64,000 bases of DNA, from the NCBI GenBank assembly GCA_003024175.1, contig MDYQ01000038.1, positions 62,001 through 126,000 on the forward strand, in the 5' to 3' direction. The notes beneath the pieces are model-generated. The model did no database searches, was not told the DNA's origin, and saw nothing but the letters and a program-made list of their open reading frames with translations. Below, piece after piece: positions 11,587 to 23,652 of this stretch; positions within the stretch are counted from its first letter, which is position 1; the number at the start of each line of letters is the position of its first letter. This stretch comes from Planoprotostelium fungivorum (lineage: Eukaryota > Evosea > Variosea > Cavosteliida > Cavosteliaceae). The position numbers and the translations under genes were made by a program.

Positions 11587-14500
11587 TTATGTCGCAACGT
11601 TCGGCCCGATCTTTCTGGCCACTTGAATGTAACTGGATGTCTTTCCTCTCTTGCTCTGCGTCTGACACAAGACACACCTCACGACCTCAGACGAGGACCT
11701 CTTTCCTTCTTCACCTACACGTAGACAACCTGTGAAGAGGTCATCAGGATGATGAAGTTCGGATGAGCGAGTGATGTTGTGATGATCACAAGATGGACGT
11801 GATGTTCGATGGACGATGAGGATGATGATTGTGAGGGCTTACTCTGATGGTAGATGTGACGACATCCAAATATGATGACATCCTTCTGTGTCAAGATGTT
11901 GTCATCACAGATGGGACAGCGATGATCTTGAGCCACACGGACACCCCTCCGATTGCTGCGGTGCAATCTCTGAATGAGATCGACACAATCAGCCTTCAAA
12001 ATCTCGTTACAACCTGTAAGTCGTGAGAAATAAAGAAAAGAAGAAAAGTATGAAAAGTATGCAATTTTGTGTAGCATCGAGATAGGAGTGATGAAAATAT
12101 AAAATTTCTGTATTGATTCGAGTAAGAGGATGACACAGATGACTTTGAATCATGTCTAAAGACAATTGCACTTGTCGTTCGATGAGCGCTCACCTTCTCG
12201 TAGGGACATCTGAAGATGATAATCTGAAATGATCTTCACGATTCTGTCTCTCAGGTTTTTGACCTGAGATCGTGAGACGGAGATTTCATCGATTTTTCTC
12301 ACCTCCATTCCCATGGGAATACGTTTGATCAATCGAACGGGATCGATGTACGCTCCTGTACGTACGTAAGTTTCCATGGTAACGTCCATCTACAACGCAC
12401 CGATGTGTTCCAGCAGCCCCGATACGAATTTTGGATTTTTCATGGAATAATCGATGAGATCCTCCCACAATTCATCATCATTTTGTGTATCGATAAATTC
12501 GATGGCCTACAACATTCAATTCGAAATAAAATAGAATAAAAGCCGAATGGAAAGAAATTTTGGAGAAGAGGAGAGTGAATGTGGAGATGAAGAATATCTC
12601 ACCGTCTTCACGTCTCCAATTCTCTCGATCAACAGTTGTAGAGCCTGCTTCACTCTTCCCATCCTTCCCAATATGTACACCATCTCTGGATAATAATTTC
12701 TCTCTTCACAGATCTATCACCACCATCAATTCACCGCTCTCCACGTTGAACACTCTTCAATGTCTCACCTGATAAGCGTTTTCTAAACCGAGAGCCCAGT
12801 GGTCACTCTGCTTGAGGAAAGTCATGAGATAAGAGTAATCGTATTGAGCGTAGAGCCCGACTTGCAGCTCGTGATAGGTGGAGCCCACTTGTGGGTCTTT
12901 GAGAAAGAGGGCGTGGAGGTAAGAGTGGAGCATCAGTGGGTATGGTCTCAGTTGCTCCACGACTTCGGGAACCTGGGAAAGTCAACGGAGAGTCAATGGA
13001 GACGAGGGAAAGTCAACGGAGAGTCAACGGAGGGAAAACTCACGGGGATCTGATCGATGTGGGTGACCAACATCTTGACTGCCTTCTTCGAATCGTAATC
13101 CATCAGTAATAACACCTATCTACAATGAGCCCTCTTTCCCCACTGATAATTCCACGAGATTTCTCACCTTCGATCGTACAGCTTCGAATAGCTCGTAGTT
13201 TTCAATGTATTGCAACGCGTTGGGTCTCTTTCTCTTCAACAGGATGTTCATCGTCTTATCGAACCGCTTCACGTAAGTGTACCTGTCCGATGATGAGTTC
13301 ACACTCGATCATCGTGTGTCGTCATGACGATGAGACTTTCTCATCTGGGTCATGAGATCACGTGACACTCACAGTTTGGCTTGGACGTCCAGTAGTGTAT
13401 CTGATAGAGGCTCCATCAATTCTAAATGATATAAAATCTTGTTTGGATCGTACACGGTGGCGGGCCACTCCTCTACAACAGACAGAAGCTTCCCGTGGTC
13501 CGCTGGAGTTTCCAAGAATTTTACGAGAATATTCTCGTACACGGCAGAATCCAAGGTGGGTTTACCTGTTTCCTTCAGCCTCCCAGTCACAATAAATTAC
13601 AATAAATCCATTTTCCATATCTCCTATGAAAAGAAAGATCGATTTCGATATTTTTCTACAGAGAAAAGATGAAAGATAAAAAAGAATTTTTTTCTCACCG
13701 ACAGGAATAAAGTCAACGACGGCCTTGAGATAACCCTCTCGAATAAAGACATCGATCCACTTATTCCACAACAGCGGATCCTTCTGCAATATCTTCGAAC
13801 ACAACTCTGCCGCCTTCTCCGGTTGTTTCTCAGTGATGAGCTCTTGTATGTATTTTCCAGCGATGTCGACCAACTTGTGAACGTTCAAAAGGGCTTCGCT
13901 CTGTCTGGCCACACGCAGCGCGGCCTCGTATCTACAACGCGTCACGGAAAATTGCGGAAGATTATTTCTCACTTTTTTCTCTCCATGAGCCAGGCCACGT
14001 GATCGTCCAAGTCTCTAGGTCTGGCTACGACGATATCTCTGGGTGATACGACGTAATACATCGACTCTTCAGACATGCTGCCCAGACTGTACTGCTGTGA
14101 TTTGTACTGCTCGTAGCCGTGAACGGTCAATGCATCAGAAGATATCTCCTTGTTGTTCCTCGAAATGATCCGAAATTCCGGTCTCAAGCCACGCTGGTGG
14201 TGGTGAGTTGTAGATGGAACTTTCCTTGAAGATTCCTCACGGTCAGCTTTGGGTTGTCTTCGTCTTCTAGGTAAGCGAGAGTGATGATGTATTCACCGAA
14301 CGGTGCGATTCCACAGATGTAATAGTCCGTCTGAAACCTGCGAATGCGATGAGCGTACGGTTTTGGCGGGAAAAAGACTCGCATGGATGTGATCTGGATG
14401 TAGCGATCGGGAAATTTCTTGGAATCATCCGTGTCGTTGGTCCTCTCTATGACTTGTGCAATTTTGACGGAGTCTGCCCAGCCGATCAAGAGCCTCGTTG

Positions 14501-15620
14501 TAGATTCCCAACACAATTGACATTTGTACAGATCTGGCCGTGGTGATTCCTGAGGCATTCGATCAGATGAGAATGTGTGAAGCGATTGAAATGATTTTTC
14601 GGTCGTGTGTGATGATGGGATGATGGGATGAGAAGATGTCGTGATGAATGGAAAATAATAAAATAGATTTAAATGACATACCTTGGGTCGATCGATGAAA
14701 CTGATCCTCTGCTCCGTATCACAGTCGTAGACTTTGACTCCCGCATCATTACACCATGCGATCAGACTTCCCGCCCATTTTATGTTATAGATGGCTCCCT
14801 CACCCGAGTGGATGATGTTATCACGCCTCCCAAACCATCCTGTCTAAATTGAGCGCACGAGATGATGTGATGATGATTCACTCTGGCTGTTGATGATCAG
14901 CTCTCCCCTCTTTCCTCCCACTGCAAAACTCTTGTTGCTCTTCTTCGAAAATTCTGGATCGAGAGCTATGGCAAAGAGACTCTTCGGACTGGAATATTCG
15001 ATGACTTCATCGGTGTAGAGACTGTTGATGACGACCCTCCCTGTTGATGATGAATGGGAGACGTGATGGTGTAGACGTCACCATCATCGGTGCAGCTGGC
15101 GATGTATTCACCGGCCACGTCGACCGACAGATCGTTGATTGGGAGATTGTGAGAATTAAATCTCTTGACTTCGTTGCCGTGGAGGTCTAAGATGTGAATG
15201 GCTCCTGAGTGAGTGCCCATAGCCTGAATTGAGTGAGATGATGGGTGGGGAAGATGTGAATACCAGAAACTTCTGGTGGACAACGGTGCAGCGAGCTAAA
15301 TCCTTTCTGAGGATGTCGCTGACGTGTGAGCCTAATCTTTGATATTTTAATTTTGGCTCATCCTGCTCCTGAACAAAGTCACATCGAAATTCGAATGATT
15401 GCATCATACATCATCTTCTGAAGAGTCCTCTGTTGAATGTCAGAAAGAAACGTACTTGAGAGATGCATTCACCTTCGTCACTCGTGTTGCCTATATCGTC
15501 GATTCCATCAGATGAGATGTCTTCCGTCAGGTCCTCTTCATCTTGCGACTCTGTGTCTTTCTAAAGACTTGTATCAGAAGTCGATAGAGGGGACATCGTG
15601 AGACTCACCCGATCTTGCAT
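11587..15620 (-). CDS. vps41: VPS41, HOPS complex subunit
   Basis: About fifteen exons encode a VPS41 orthologue. N-terminal acidic residues lead into EPKLKYQRLG and WD40 blades (MGTHSGAIHILDLHGNEVKRF). A propeller continues through LIGWADSVKIAQV and YICGIAPFGEYI to RPEFRIISRNNKEISSDAL and YYVVSPRDIVVARPRDLDDH. The clathrin-heavy-chain-like solenoid follows (YEAALRVARQSEAL, FEAVRSK spliced to VLLLMDYDSKKAV). The gene ends in a RING (CPICDDNI...FGCRHIYH, final CVLC). VPS41 is the Rab7-binding end of HOPS, tethering late endosomes, lysosomes and vacuoles before fusion. The start at MQDR is the nearest ATG before the acidic exon; an upstream in-frame alternative exists at 15765. Introns near 12389, 13931, 14207 and 14497 hold the TCTACAAC motif. 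Confidence 0.92.
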
Positions 15621-15828
15621 CTTTGCGAATGACACGCGGATGACACACCCTTCCATCTACAAAGCTTTTTCGTGTTGATTTGTTTTCATCAAATATCGAC
15701 GTCTGAACTAGCACTTCTCGTTTCCATCTGATGACTTCACGGACGGTGTCAGTCATCTCATCCATGTATTGTACTCCAACACGACTTCGTTTAAAACAAA
15801 CACATGGTTTATTGATGTTACAGTGTCA

Positions 15829-18459
15829 TCAGTAGTCGATGGAACCAGACCACATGTTGAAGTTGTAGTAGTTACCAGAGCTCTGGATGTCAGGTCCTCC
15901 GGAACCAGTGCTGATAGCACCGTTGAGGTTGACGATGACTTTGACGGCACCGGTGGCTCCGTTGAAGGGCACACACCAACTATCGAGAGTGTTGCTGATG
16001 GTGTGGGAAGAGGACACGGAGTTTCCGATCTGAACGGTAACGGTGGCGCCCGTCTTAAGGGTGATCGCGTGGATGCCAACACAGTCGTTGGGCTGATGAC
16101 AATGTCAGTGTCCGTCATTCATCGTTGTTTCCTCACAGTCCAGTAGAAGTGAGGAGATCCGTAGGCGTCGTTGGATCTGGATTGACCCACGCTGTGGATG
16201 CGGTAGTGCCAGTAGAGAGTGTTCTTCGTGGGTGTACCGTTACCAGTCTTGAAGTAGTTGGCATAGAAGGCTGTCATACCGTAGAAGCCACCGTGGTTCA
16301 TGGCGATGGGGTTGTTGACGTAGCTGGGAACAGAAGAGGCGTCGTTCTGGTTGGGAATCTGATCGTCAAGTCAGGTGATGTTTGTGAGAAGAGGTACTGC
16401 ACCTGTTCGAGGGGGCCGATGTAAGAAGACTCTGAGAAGTCGTTCCAGGTAATCACTTCCACGAACTGAGAGCCAGACTGTGAAGGGGTGAGTCTCGTTG
16501 TAGTGTGATGAGAGATCTCACAGCGATGACTTGCTGCCATCTGGTGGCGTAGATGTTCTCGTCTCCCAAGGTGGTTCCATCCATGTACATCCTATGTCAC
16601 GTCAGTTGGAATTTCCACGAGATGTCACTCGAATCCGCACCAGTTCTTGCCGGCGTTCCACTTGACGTAGAACCAAGGAGCGACACCAGCCATGTACTTT
16701 TTGCCCATGCTGTTACCAGAGGAGATCGCTCTCTGGTCTTGGGAGTTGGAAGAAGTGGCTCCCCAGGCATCCCAGCTGAAAGCACAGTCGATGAAAGAGT
16801 ACCTGGAGATGTCAGACGGTGATGGTAGGCGTACAGTACGTACGTGGTGAAAGCCTGAGATATGTCTCCAAGGAAAGCTGGGCAGAAGTAAACGTTGTTC
16901 TGTCGTGGTGTCAGATCGTCCGTCTACAACAGTGTGGATCACCTGAGCTTTCCATGAACTCCACCAGGTTTGGTCACCACCTGCGAAAGTGGATACGAAC
17001 GGCTTTCCGTTGTACCTGTGCAACATTGATATCAAATAAGATGTTTTCACGAGCGTTACTTGTAGTAGGCAGGATGGCTTCCGAACTGGTTCATCATCGA
17101 TGTGAGGTAATCTTGTGTCATACCACCGATTGTCATGTCGAAAGAGAAAGCTGCATACATGCCGGCAGACTGAGCTGCCTGCAGCATGTAACCCATCTTG
17201 GTGGTAGTCCAAGAGTCTACACCAACTATCCGATGTCATCATCGTCACGATCGTGATGATGCACTCACTGTTGGCGATGAATACATCGATTCCGACTGCC
17301 TTGGCCAGAGTGCACTGTCTGTTGAAGTAGGTCTGGTCGGCAGTATTATCCGCAGCATATCCCATCATGTAGTGAGACATGACGACTCTACCGTTCCATG
17401 TCTGAGCCGCTTGAGTGGTTGCAGGTGTCTGAGTCGAGCTAGTGGAAGCCTTGGTGGTCGAGCTAGTGGAAGCCTTGGTGGTCGAGCTGGTGGTAGGAGC
17501 AGCGGTGGTGGGGTTGGCGCCGGTAGAGTAGATGGAGTTCCTGTAAGAACCACCGCAGCGAGTCTCTCCGTTGGTGCAGTTCATGTTGCAATCGGTCTCG
17601 GCGGCAATTCCGTACGTACCGTACGTGTTACCGCAGAAACACTGGGTGGAGTACTGCACGGCGAAGTACTTGTAGCCCTGGCAGAGACTGTAGCACTGAG
17701 ATACGCTGCTGACGCTGGTGGACTGAGAGACAGAGAGGTCACGGGTGCCGCTGTCTACGTAACAGCCGACGTATTGATAAGCGCTGGTGGTCGAGGCGGC
17801 CACCGTGCTGGCCTTCGTTGTAGATGTGGTGAATGTACTGGCCTTTGTTGTAGACGTGGTGGAAGTACTAGCCTTTGTTGTAGACGTGGTGTAAGTGCTG
17901 GCCTTCGTTGTAGATGCGGCGACGGTGCTCGATTTGGTCACTGCAGGGGCGGCCTGAGTGGTCAGGGGGTATGAGTTCGCGGCGACGATCTTGAACAGGA
18001 TGGAGCCGGTAGAATCAGCAGTGAAAGCGCAGTTGGGTCCGCCTCTACCGACGCAGCCCCAGTTGACATCCATGGTGCCTCCGATGGACACCTGCGTGGA
18101 AGGTGAGTTGGGATCCAATCAGATGGACATCGGATGATGTGTGACGTCACCTTCCAGTTGTATGACTTTCCGGCGACGAGGTTACGGACGGTAACGGCGT
18201 ATTCACAGTCTTGATTATGAGTGGGCTGCATGACACCGAGAGGCTCGGCAGCATTCCATGCTGCGGATGAACCACCCGAAGCATCGGTGGGCCAGTCACC
18301 GGTAGCACGATAAGTCTACATCGTCCGTCAGAACATCAGATGAAGATGATCCTTTCGAATCACCTGGTCTCCCCATCCACAAGAAGAATTGTTGGGGTAG
18401 GCCACCTGAGCGTGAGCTAAGAGTACAGCGAGAGAGAGGACGAGTACGTGGTACCTCAT
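15829..18459 (-). CDS. secreted GH71-family alpha-1,3-glucanase with one WSC domain
   Basis: A multi-exon secreted enzyme. It has a signal peptide (MRYHVLVLSLAVLLAHA), a beta-rich N-terminal module (GGTMDVNWGCVGRGG), a Ser/Thr linker of TTKAST repeats and one WSC carbohydrate-binding domain (YVGCYVDSGTRDLS...CFCGN...CNMNC...RCGGSYRNS). The catalytic GH71 domain follows, with SHYMMGYAA, AKAVGIDVFIANS, FSFDM, PFVSTFAGG and VITWNDFSESSYIGP. A C-terminal beta domain ends NFNMWSGSIDY. GH71 enzymes cut alpha-1,3-glucan, a fungal cell-wall polymer; WSC domains bind such walls. The enzyme would act outside the cell or in the phagosome. A paralogue lies 5 kb downstream on the same strand with conserved 5' and 3' flanks, showing a tandem duplication. 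The propeptide-like N-domain family is unknown to me. Confidence 0.85.
17811..17930. repeat. 30-base coding tandem repeat in the Ser/Thr linker
   Basis: Four 30-base units encode TTKASTxTTS decapeptides in the mucin-like linker before the WSC domain. Each unit contains GTTGTAGA (17817, 17847, 17877, 17907), read on the coding strand as Ser-Thr-Thr. It probably arose by replication slippage. Confidence 0.75.
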
Positions 18460-19171
18460 GTCTCTGTCGTGAAGAATGTTTCATCCTCATACCAGACCCG
18501 CTCGCGTCAGGATGCGAACGTTTCGGAGCTGGTACTGTGACAGACAACTTCAACTCCCGAGAAGCTCTGACGTGGAACTGACTCAACTTCTCGAACCCGA
18601 CCTTGAAGACATTTCAGGTGCACCTTTAGTTCTGTGTCTTATGTGTTGGGCGTGGCGGGCAGTCGTCGACAGCATGTGTCGGCATATTTAGAAATGAGCT
18701 AGGAAGCCTGTTCGATAAACGATGAGAGGTGGTGACAGTGAGCTTTCACTCTCACGAGTTAAAGTGACCTCAGGTGTGGACAACCGAAGATACAAAGTGA
18801 CTGGAACGGAAGGGTTCCAAATACCTATATGCAAGCGGTGTCATCGTCGGACCCGACAACCGCTGGATAGAAATGGTCTTCCTCTACGTTTCACCATCAA
18901 ACATCGGCAGTCCTCTTTATGACGATCTCACTTGATGAAATACGATTAATCCACAAAAGCGACGAGAAGGTATCGTCAGAGTTCACGATGAAGAACAGAT
19001 TAAGGGATGGAGGATAGATGGTGAAAGATGAAGGGTTGTGTTTTTAACCGATGGTACAGGGGTGGTTGATGCGATTGTTGAATGACTGATAGAAAACATT
19101 ACTTGTAGTCTTCTTTCTCGGTTTAATATCGAGATGCGATGTGATGCGATCTGTTGAAATTCAGTGGCGGC
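18460..19171. other. intergenic region upstream of the first GH71 gene
   Basis: Between divergent genes. It includes the upstream module described at 18665-18758. The remainder (18759-19171) shows no supported gene, repeat or RNA. Confidence 0.6.
18665..18758 (-). promoter_or_regulatory. conserved 94-base upstream module of GH71 gene, copy 1
   Basis: This block is nearly identical in sequence and identical in length to 23858-23951 upstream of the second GH71 gene. It contains the inverted repeat CGACA-GCATG-TGTCG at 18667-18681, an adjacent GGCATATTT (TATA-like) and GTGAGCTTTCACTCTCAC, itself a partial inverted repeat. It lies about 200 bases before the start codon. Conservation exceeds that of the surrounding intergenic sequence, so a shared transcription-control role is likely. 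Confidence 0.55.
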
Positions 19172-20715
19172 ATGCAACACATTCCTGACGATCTGTGGAC
19201 AGACATCCTTTCTTTTGTCCCCACGTTCGATCTCTGCGCGCCTTGTTTCACTTGTAATGCACTCCGTGAGGCAGCCTGTCGTCTCATCAGCTCCCGCATA
19301 CCACACAGCGACTATTGGTGGCGCCAATATAAATGCCTACCCGTCCACAACATTGATATCGTCCAATGGTGGTCTTCGTCTCACATCAGAGAGCCCATGA
19401 GACAAGAAGTTTTAGAGGCGGTTCGAAGAGACGATGTGCAGATCATCAATCACCTGGGCTGGGATGTCAATCAACAATCGCTCCGTCACCAATTACTCGT
19501 CGAACCTTGGGATCCGATCGACATACTGATTCAAGCTTGAGCGATTGGAAGCAAGAAGATCATCTCGATCTGCCACGAGAGAGAACATCTGAGTACCTAC
19601 TTAAAATCAGAGACCACGTTTTCGCCAGGATATTCTCTCATCAAATTGCTCGGTAGAGAGGGAAATCTTGAGATGATCCGATGGATATTCAACGACTGTA
19701 GCGTGAAAGGTTTACCCTCTATAAAATGGCCGCAAGATATCCATGGATACAATGGCCTCGAAAAGGTGGCCTATTCGTCTGGTAAGAGAGGACACAGATA
19801 TCATCATGTGGATGAAGCAACGAGGCGTGATCGATGATGACATGAGCTCTCGCATGTGAATCAGCAACGTGATCGACACTGTGCTGAACGAGGCCAGATA
19901 CGAAGGATCCGGGCAAAGTGGACGTATCGATACGATCGCATGGCTGGTAAATTGCAGAGAAGAGCGACAACTGACGTGGAGACACAGGAAGTGAACGAAA
20001 TCCATTGCAAAAAAAGACATGCTTATGATTTCGCTGCTTCTATCCATACTTTCAAATGGGCCCTTCAGGAGATCCATCAGTAAAATGGTGACAAACTCAC
20101 TCGTGAAGCGTGGCTATTCCAGTGAAACGAATGGTATCGGTCCATACACTACGGCGTTCAATGCTGGTTGTAGAGAGGTAAGCTCATCGCGATTTTTCAT
20201 CGTCTAAAAGGTGGTCAGGTGATGGAGTATTGCTTTGAAAACAAAATAGGGCTCCCTAGTCTAGAGGATCCACTCTTCTCGAATTCAAACATCTAAACAT
20301 TGAGGTGGACCCTCAAATTTCGATTCCGTTGGCTCAACATGTGACAAACAGGAATGACTGTGTATAGGTCATACAGATGGCCATCGATCACAACTATCTG
20401 ACGAAAGAGACTCCATTCGACAGTGTTATCTTGAAAGGTAGCGAGCCGTTGATCAAGCACATGCACGAAAGAGGAGTCCTCCACGTGGAGAATTTGTCAG
20501 TACACTGACAATATGTCAAATTTGGATCACCTTGGAAAAAGAGCGAAGAAGAGATACAGGCATGGTTTCAGAGAAGGAAGGAGGATATCACGGAGCAACG
20601 GCTGAGACATCTATGGAAGTACGGAACGGGAGAGATACTCAGCGAAGAATTTGAATCAGATCAACCAAGAACAAAGCGAAGAAAATCGCAGGAAAATGAA
20701 AGATCTCCGTTTTGA
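19172..20715 (+). pseudogene. decayed F-box / ankyrin-like gene
   Basis: The frame starts MQHIPDDLWTDILSFVP, an F-box-like beginning with VWWRQYK-type ending, then an ankyrin-like stretch (LEAVRRDDVQIINHLGWDV, then LLGREGNLEMIRWIF, DIIMWMKQRGVIDDD). The coding pattern continues to a charged tail (TEQRLRHLWKYGTGE...TKRRKSQENE) but is broken by in-frame stops at 19538, 19857, 19992 and 20506 (all TGA), a TAG near 20373 and at least one frame change near 19780 and 20280. Short introns could explain the frame changes but not all stops. Four of five nonsense codons are TGA, as expected if CGA codons mutated. It lies between the two GH71 genes. F-box proteins choose targets for ubiquitination; this copy is probably dead. 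Confidence 0.65.
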
Positions 20716-20821
20716 TTGTCTTTGGTGAATCATCGCCCGCACAGATACCACATAAAACAACGTGAGACAGATATCTTTTTGTCTTAAAACAAACACAGGG
20801 TTTATTGATGTTACAATGTCA

Positions 20822-23652
20822 TCAGTAGTCAACAGCGCCGGACCACATGTTGAAGTTGTAGTAGTTACCAGAGCTCTGAATGTCAGGTCCTCCAGAACCA
20901 ATCTTGGTGGCACCATTGAGGTTGATGTTGACTTTGACTGCACCGGTGGCTCCGTTGAAAGGCTCACACCAATTGTACAGCGTGCTGCCGATCGTGCGAA
21001 CGGGTGACACGTAGTTTCCGATCTGAACGGTGAACGTGGCACCAGTGCGAAGGGAGATGGCGTGGATACCGACGCAGTCGTTGGGCTGATGATGACGTCA
21101 TTACACGTCACATCACATCCTGCACTCACGGTCCAGTAGAAAGTGGGCTTTCCGTAGCTATCGCCCGATCGAGTTTGGTCTCTGTTGTGAATGCGGTAAT
21201 GCCAGTAGAGAGTGTTCTTCGTGGGTGTACCGTTACCGGTCTTGAAGTAGTTGGCATAGAAGGCTGTCATACCGTAGAAGCCACCGTGGTTCATGGTGAT
21301 GGGGTTGTTGACGTAGCTGGGAACGGAAGACCAATCTGCAGCGTTGGGGCCCTGTCTGGGAACCTAGATATGGTGTCAGATGACATCGTGTGAGGAGATA
21401 TTACCTCTCTCAAGGGGCCGATGTAAGAAGACTCGGAGAAGTCGTTCCAGGTGATCACCTCTACGAACTGAGCGCCAGACTGTGAAGGAGTGAGTCTCAT
21501 TGTAGTGTGATGAAAGTTCTCACTGCAATGACTTGCTGCCATCTGGTGGCGTAGATGTTCTCGTCTCCTTGAGGCGTACCATCCATCCACATCCTATGGC
21601 CATCAGTCGAAATACAAAGAGATTCTGCACCAGTTCTTGCCACCGTCCCACTTGACGTAAAACCAAGGAGCGACACCAGCCATGTACTTCTTGCCCGAGG
21701 AACGAGAAATGGCTAGCTTGTCTCTATCGTTGGAGGTAGAGGGTCCCCAGGCATCCCAACTGAAAGCACAGTCGATGAAGGAGAAACTGAGTCAGATGTC
21801 AGATGACGCGATAGGCGTACAGTACGTACTCAGAATAGACGGTGGTGATGTCTCCTAGGAAAGCTGGGCAGAAGTAGACGTTCTTCTATCCTGGTGTCAG
21901 ATCGTTCATCTACAACAGTGTAATTCACCTCCGTCTTCCAGGAGCTCCACCAGGTTTGCTCGCGGCCTCCGAAAGTGGAAACAAAAGGTCTACCGTTATA
22001 CCTGCGAGGAGATTAAAATAAATAAACCGAATTTCAATATATCACCTGTAATAAGCGGCATGGTCAACGAACTGATTCGTATACTCTCTGACTTTGTCTT
22101 GTCCCATAGATTGAGCATACATGTCGAAAGAGAAAGCAGCTTTGATACCGACAGCCTGGGCTGCCTGCAACATGTATCCCATCTTCGTGGCAGTCCACGA
22201 GTCAGCTCCGACTGTTCGATGTCATCGTCGACGTCATCATCACCACCATCAACTCACCGTTGACGATGAAGACATCGATTCCGACAGCCTTGGCCAGAGT
22301 GCACTGATCGAAGAAGTAATTGTAATCGGCACCACTACCAGCGGCATAGCCCATCATGAAGTGAGCCATGACAACTTTACCATTCGGAGTCTGTGCAACT
22401 TGCGTCGTCGCAGGCGTCTGAGTCGAGCTAGTAGAAGCCTTCGTGGTGGGATTGGCGCCCGTAGAGTAGATGGAGTTCCTGTAAGAACCACCGCAGCGAG
22501 TCTCTCCGCTCTGACAGTTCATGTTGCAGTCGGTCTCTGGCATGGCGCCGTACGTACCGTATGTGTTACCGCAGTAGCATTCGGTGGAGTACTGTACGCC
22601 AAAGTACTTGTAGCCCTGGCAGGAAGTGTAGCACTGATTCAAGCTGCTGACACCGGGTTTAGCGACGGAGAGGTCACGTGTGTTGTCATCTCTGTAGCAT
22701 CCCACATACTGAAACGGGCTCGTTGTAGTGGCGGGGACGGTACTGGCCTTCGTTGTAGACGAGGTGATTGCCTTTGTAGTGGAGGCAGCGGTGGGGGTAG
22801 CACCGATCGAATAGACAGAGTTTCTCCAGCCGGCACCACATTTCGTGTCTCCGTTGGTACAGTTCATGTTACAATCGGTCTCTGGCATGACACCGTACGT
22901 ACCGTACGTGTTACCACAGTAACACTGGGTGGAGTACTGCACGGCGAAGTACTTGTAACCCTGGCAGGCAGTGTAGCACTGGGCCAAGCTGCTGACGCTG
23001 GATTGAGCTCCAGATAGGTCACGTGTGTTGTCATCTCTGTAGCAGCCGAGGTACTGGTAGCCAGTTGTGGTGGTTGTAGAAGCAGCCACCGTGCTGGCCT
23101 TCGTTGTAGATGCGGCGACGGTGCTCGATTTCGTGGCGGCGGGGGCAGCCTGAGAGGACAAGGTGTAGGAGTAAGATGCGACGATCTTGAGGACGATGGA
23201 GCCGGTAGAATCAGCAGTGAAAGCGCAGTTGGGTCCGCCTCTACCGACGCAGCCCCAGTTGACGTCCATGGTACCTCCGATGGAGACCTGCATGGAAGAT
23301 GAGATGAGATCCAATCAGATGGACATCGGATGATGTGTGACGTCACCTTCCAGCTGTATGACTTTCCAGCGACGAGGTTACGGACGGTAACGGCGTATTC
23401 ACAGGCTTGAGCATATGTGGGCTGCATGACACCGCGAGGCTCGGCGGCATTCCAGTTTCCAGATGTCTGACCCGATGCATCGGCGACCCAGTCACCGATG
23501 GCACGATAAGTCTACGTCGTCCGTCAGAACATCCGACGAAGATGACCTCTTCGAATCACCTGGTCTCCCCATCCACACTCGGGATTGTTGGGGTAGGCCA
23601 CCTGAGCACAGGCTAAGAGTACAGTGAGAGAGAGGAAGAGGAGGTACCTCAT
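20822..23652 (-). CDS. secreted GH71-family alpha-1,3-glucanase with two WSC domains
   Basis: Paralogue of the gene at 15829-18459. It shares a signal peptide (MRYLLFLSLTVLLACA), N-terminal module, Ser/Thr linkers, GH71 domain (AHFMMGYAA, AKAVGIDVFIVNGE, VITWNDFSESSYIGP) and the C-terminal beta domain ending NFNMWSGAVDY. It differs by having two WSC domains in tandem (first with LGCYRDDNTRDLS, second with VGCYRDDNTRDLS), so one WSC plus linker was duplicated here or lost in the sister gene. The 3' flanks of both genes share a run including AAACAAACACA and TTTATTGATGTTACA. Introns interrupt at matching places. The likely role is extracellular or phagosomal hydrolysis of alpha-1,3-glucan. Confidence 0.85.

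Noticed and set aside
11587-15620. First reading as VPS18
   Set aside because: N-terminal EPKLKYQRL, the ISSDAL segment and YVVSPRDIVVA fit VPS41; VPS18 does not have this WD40 start.
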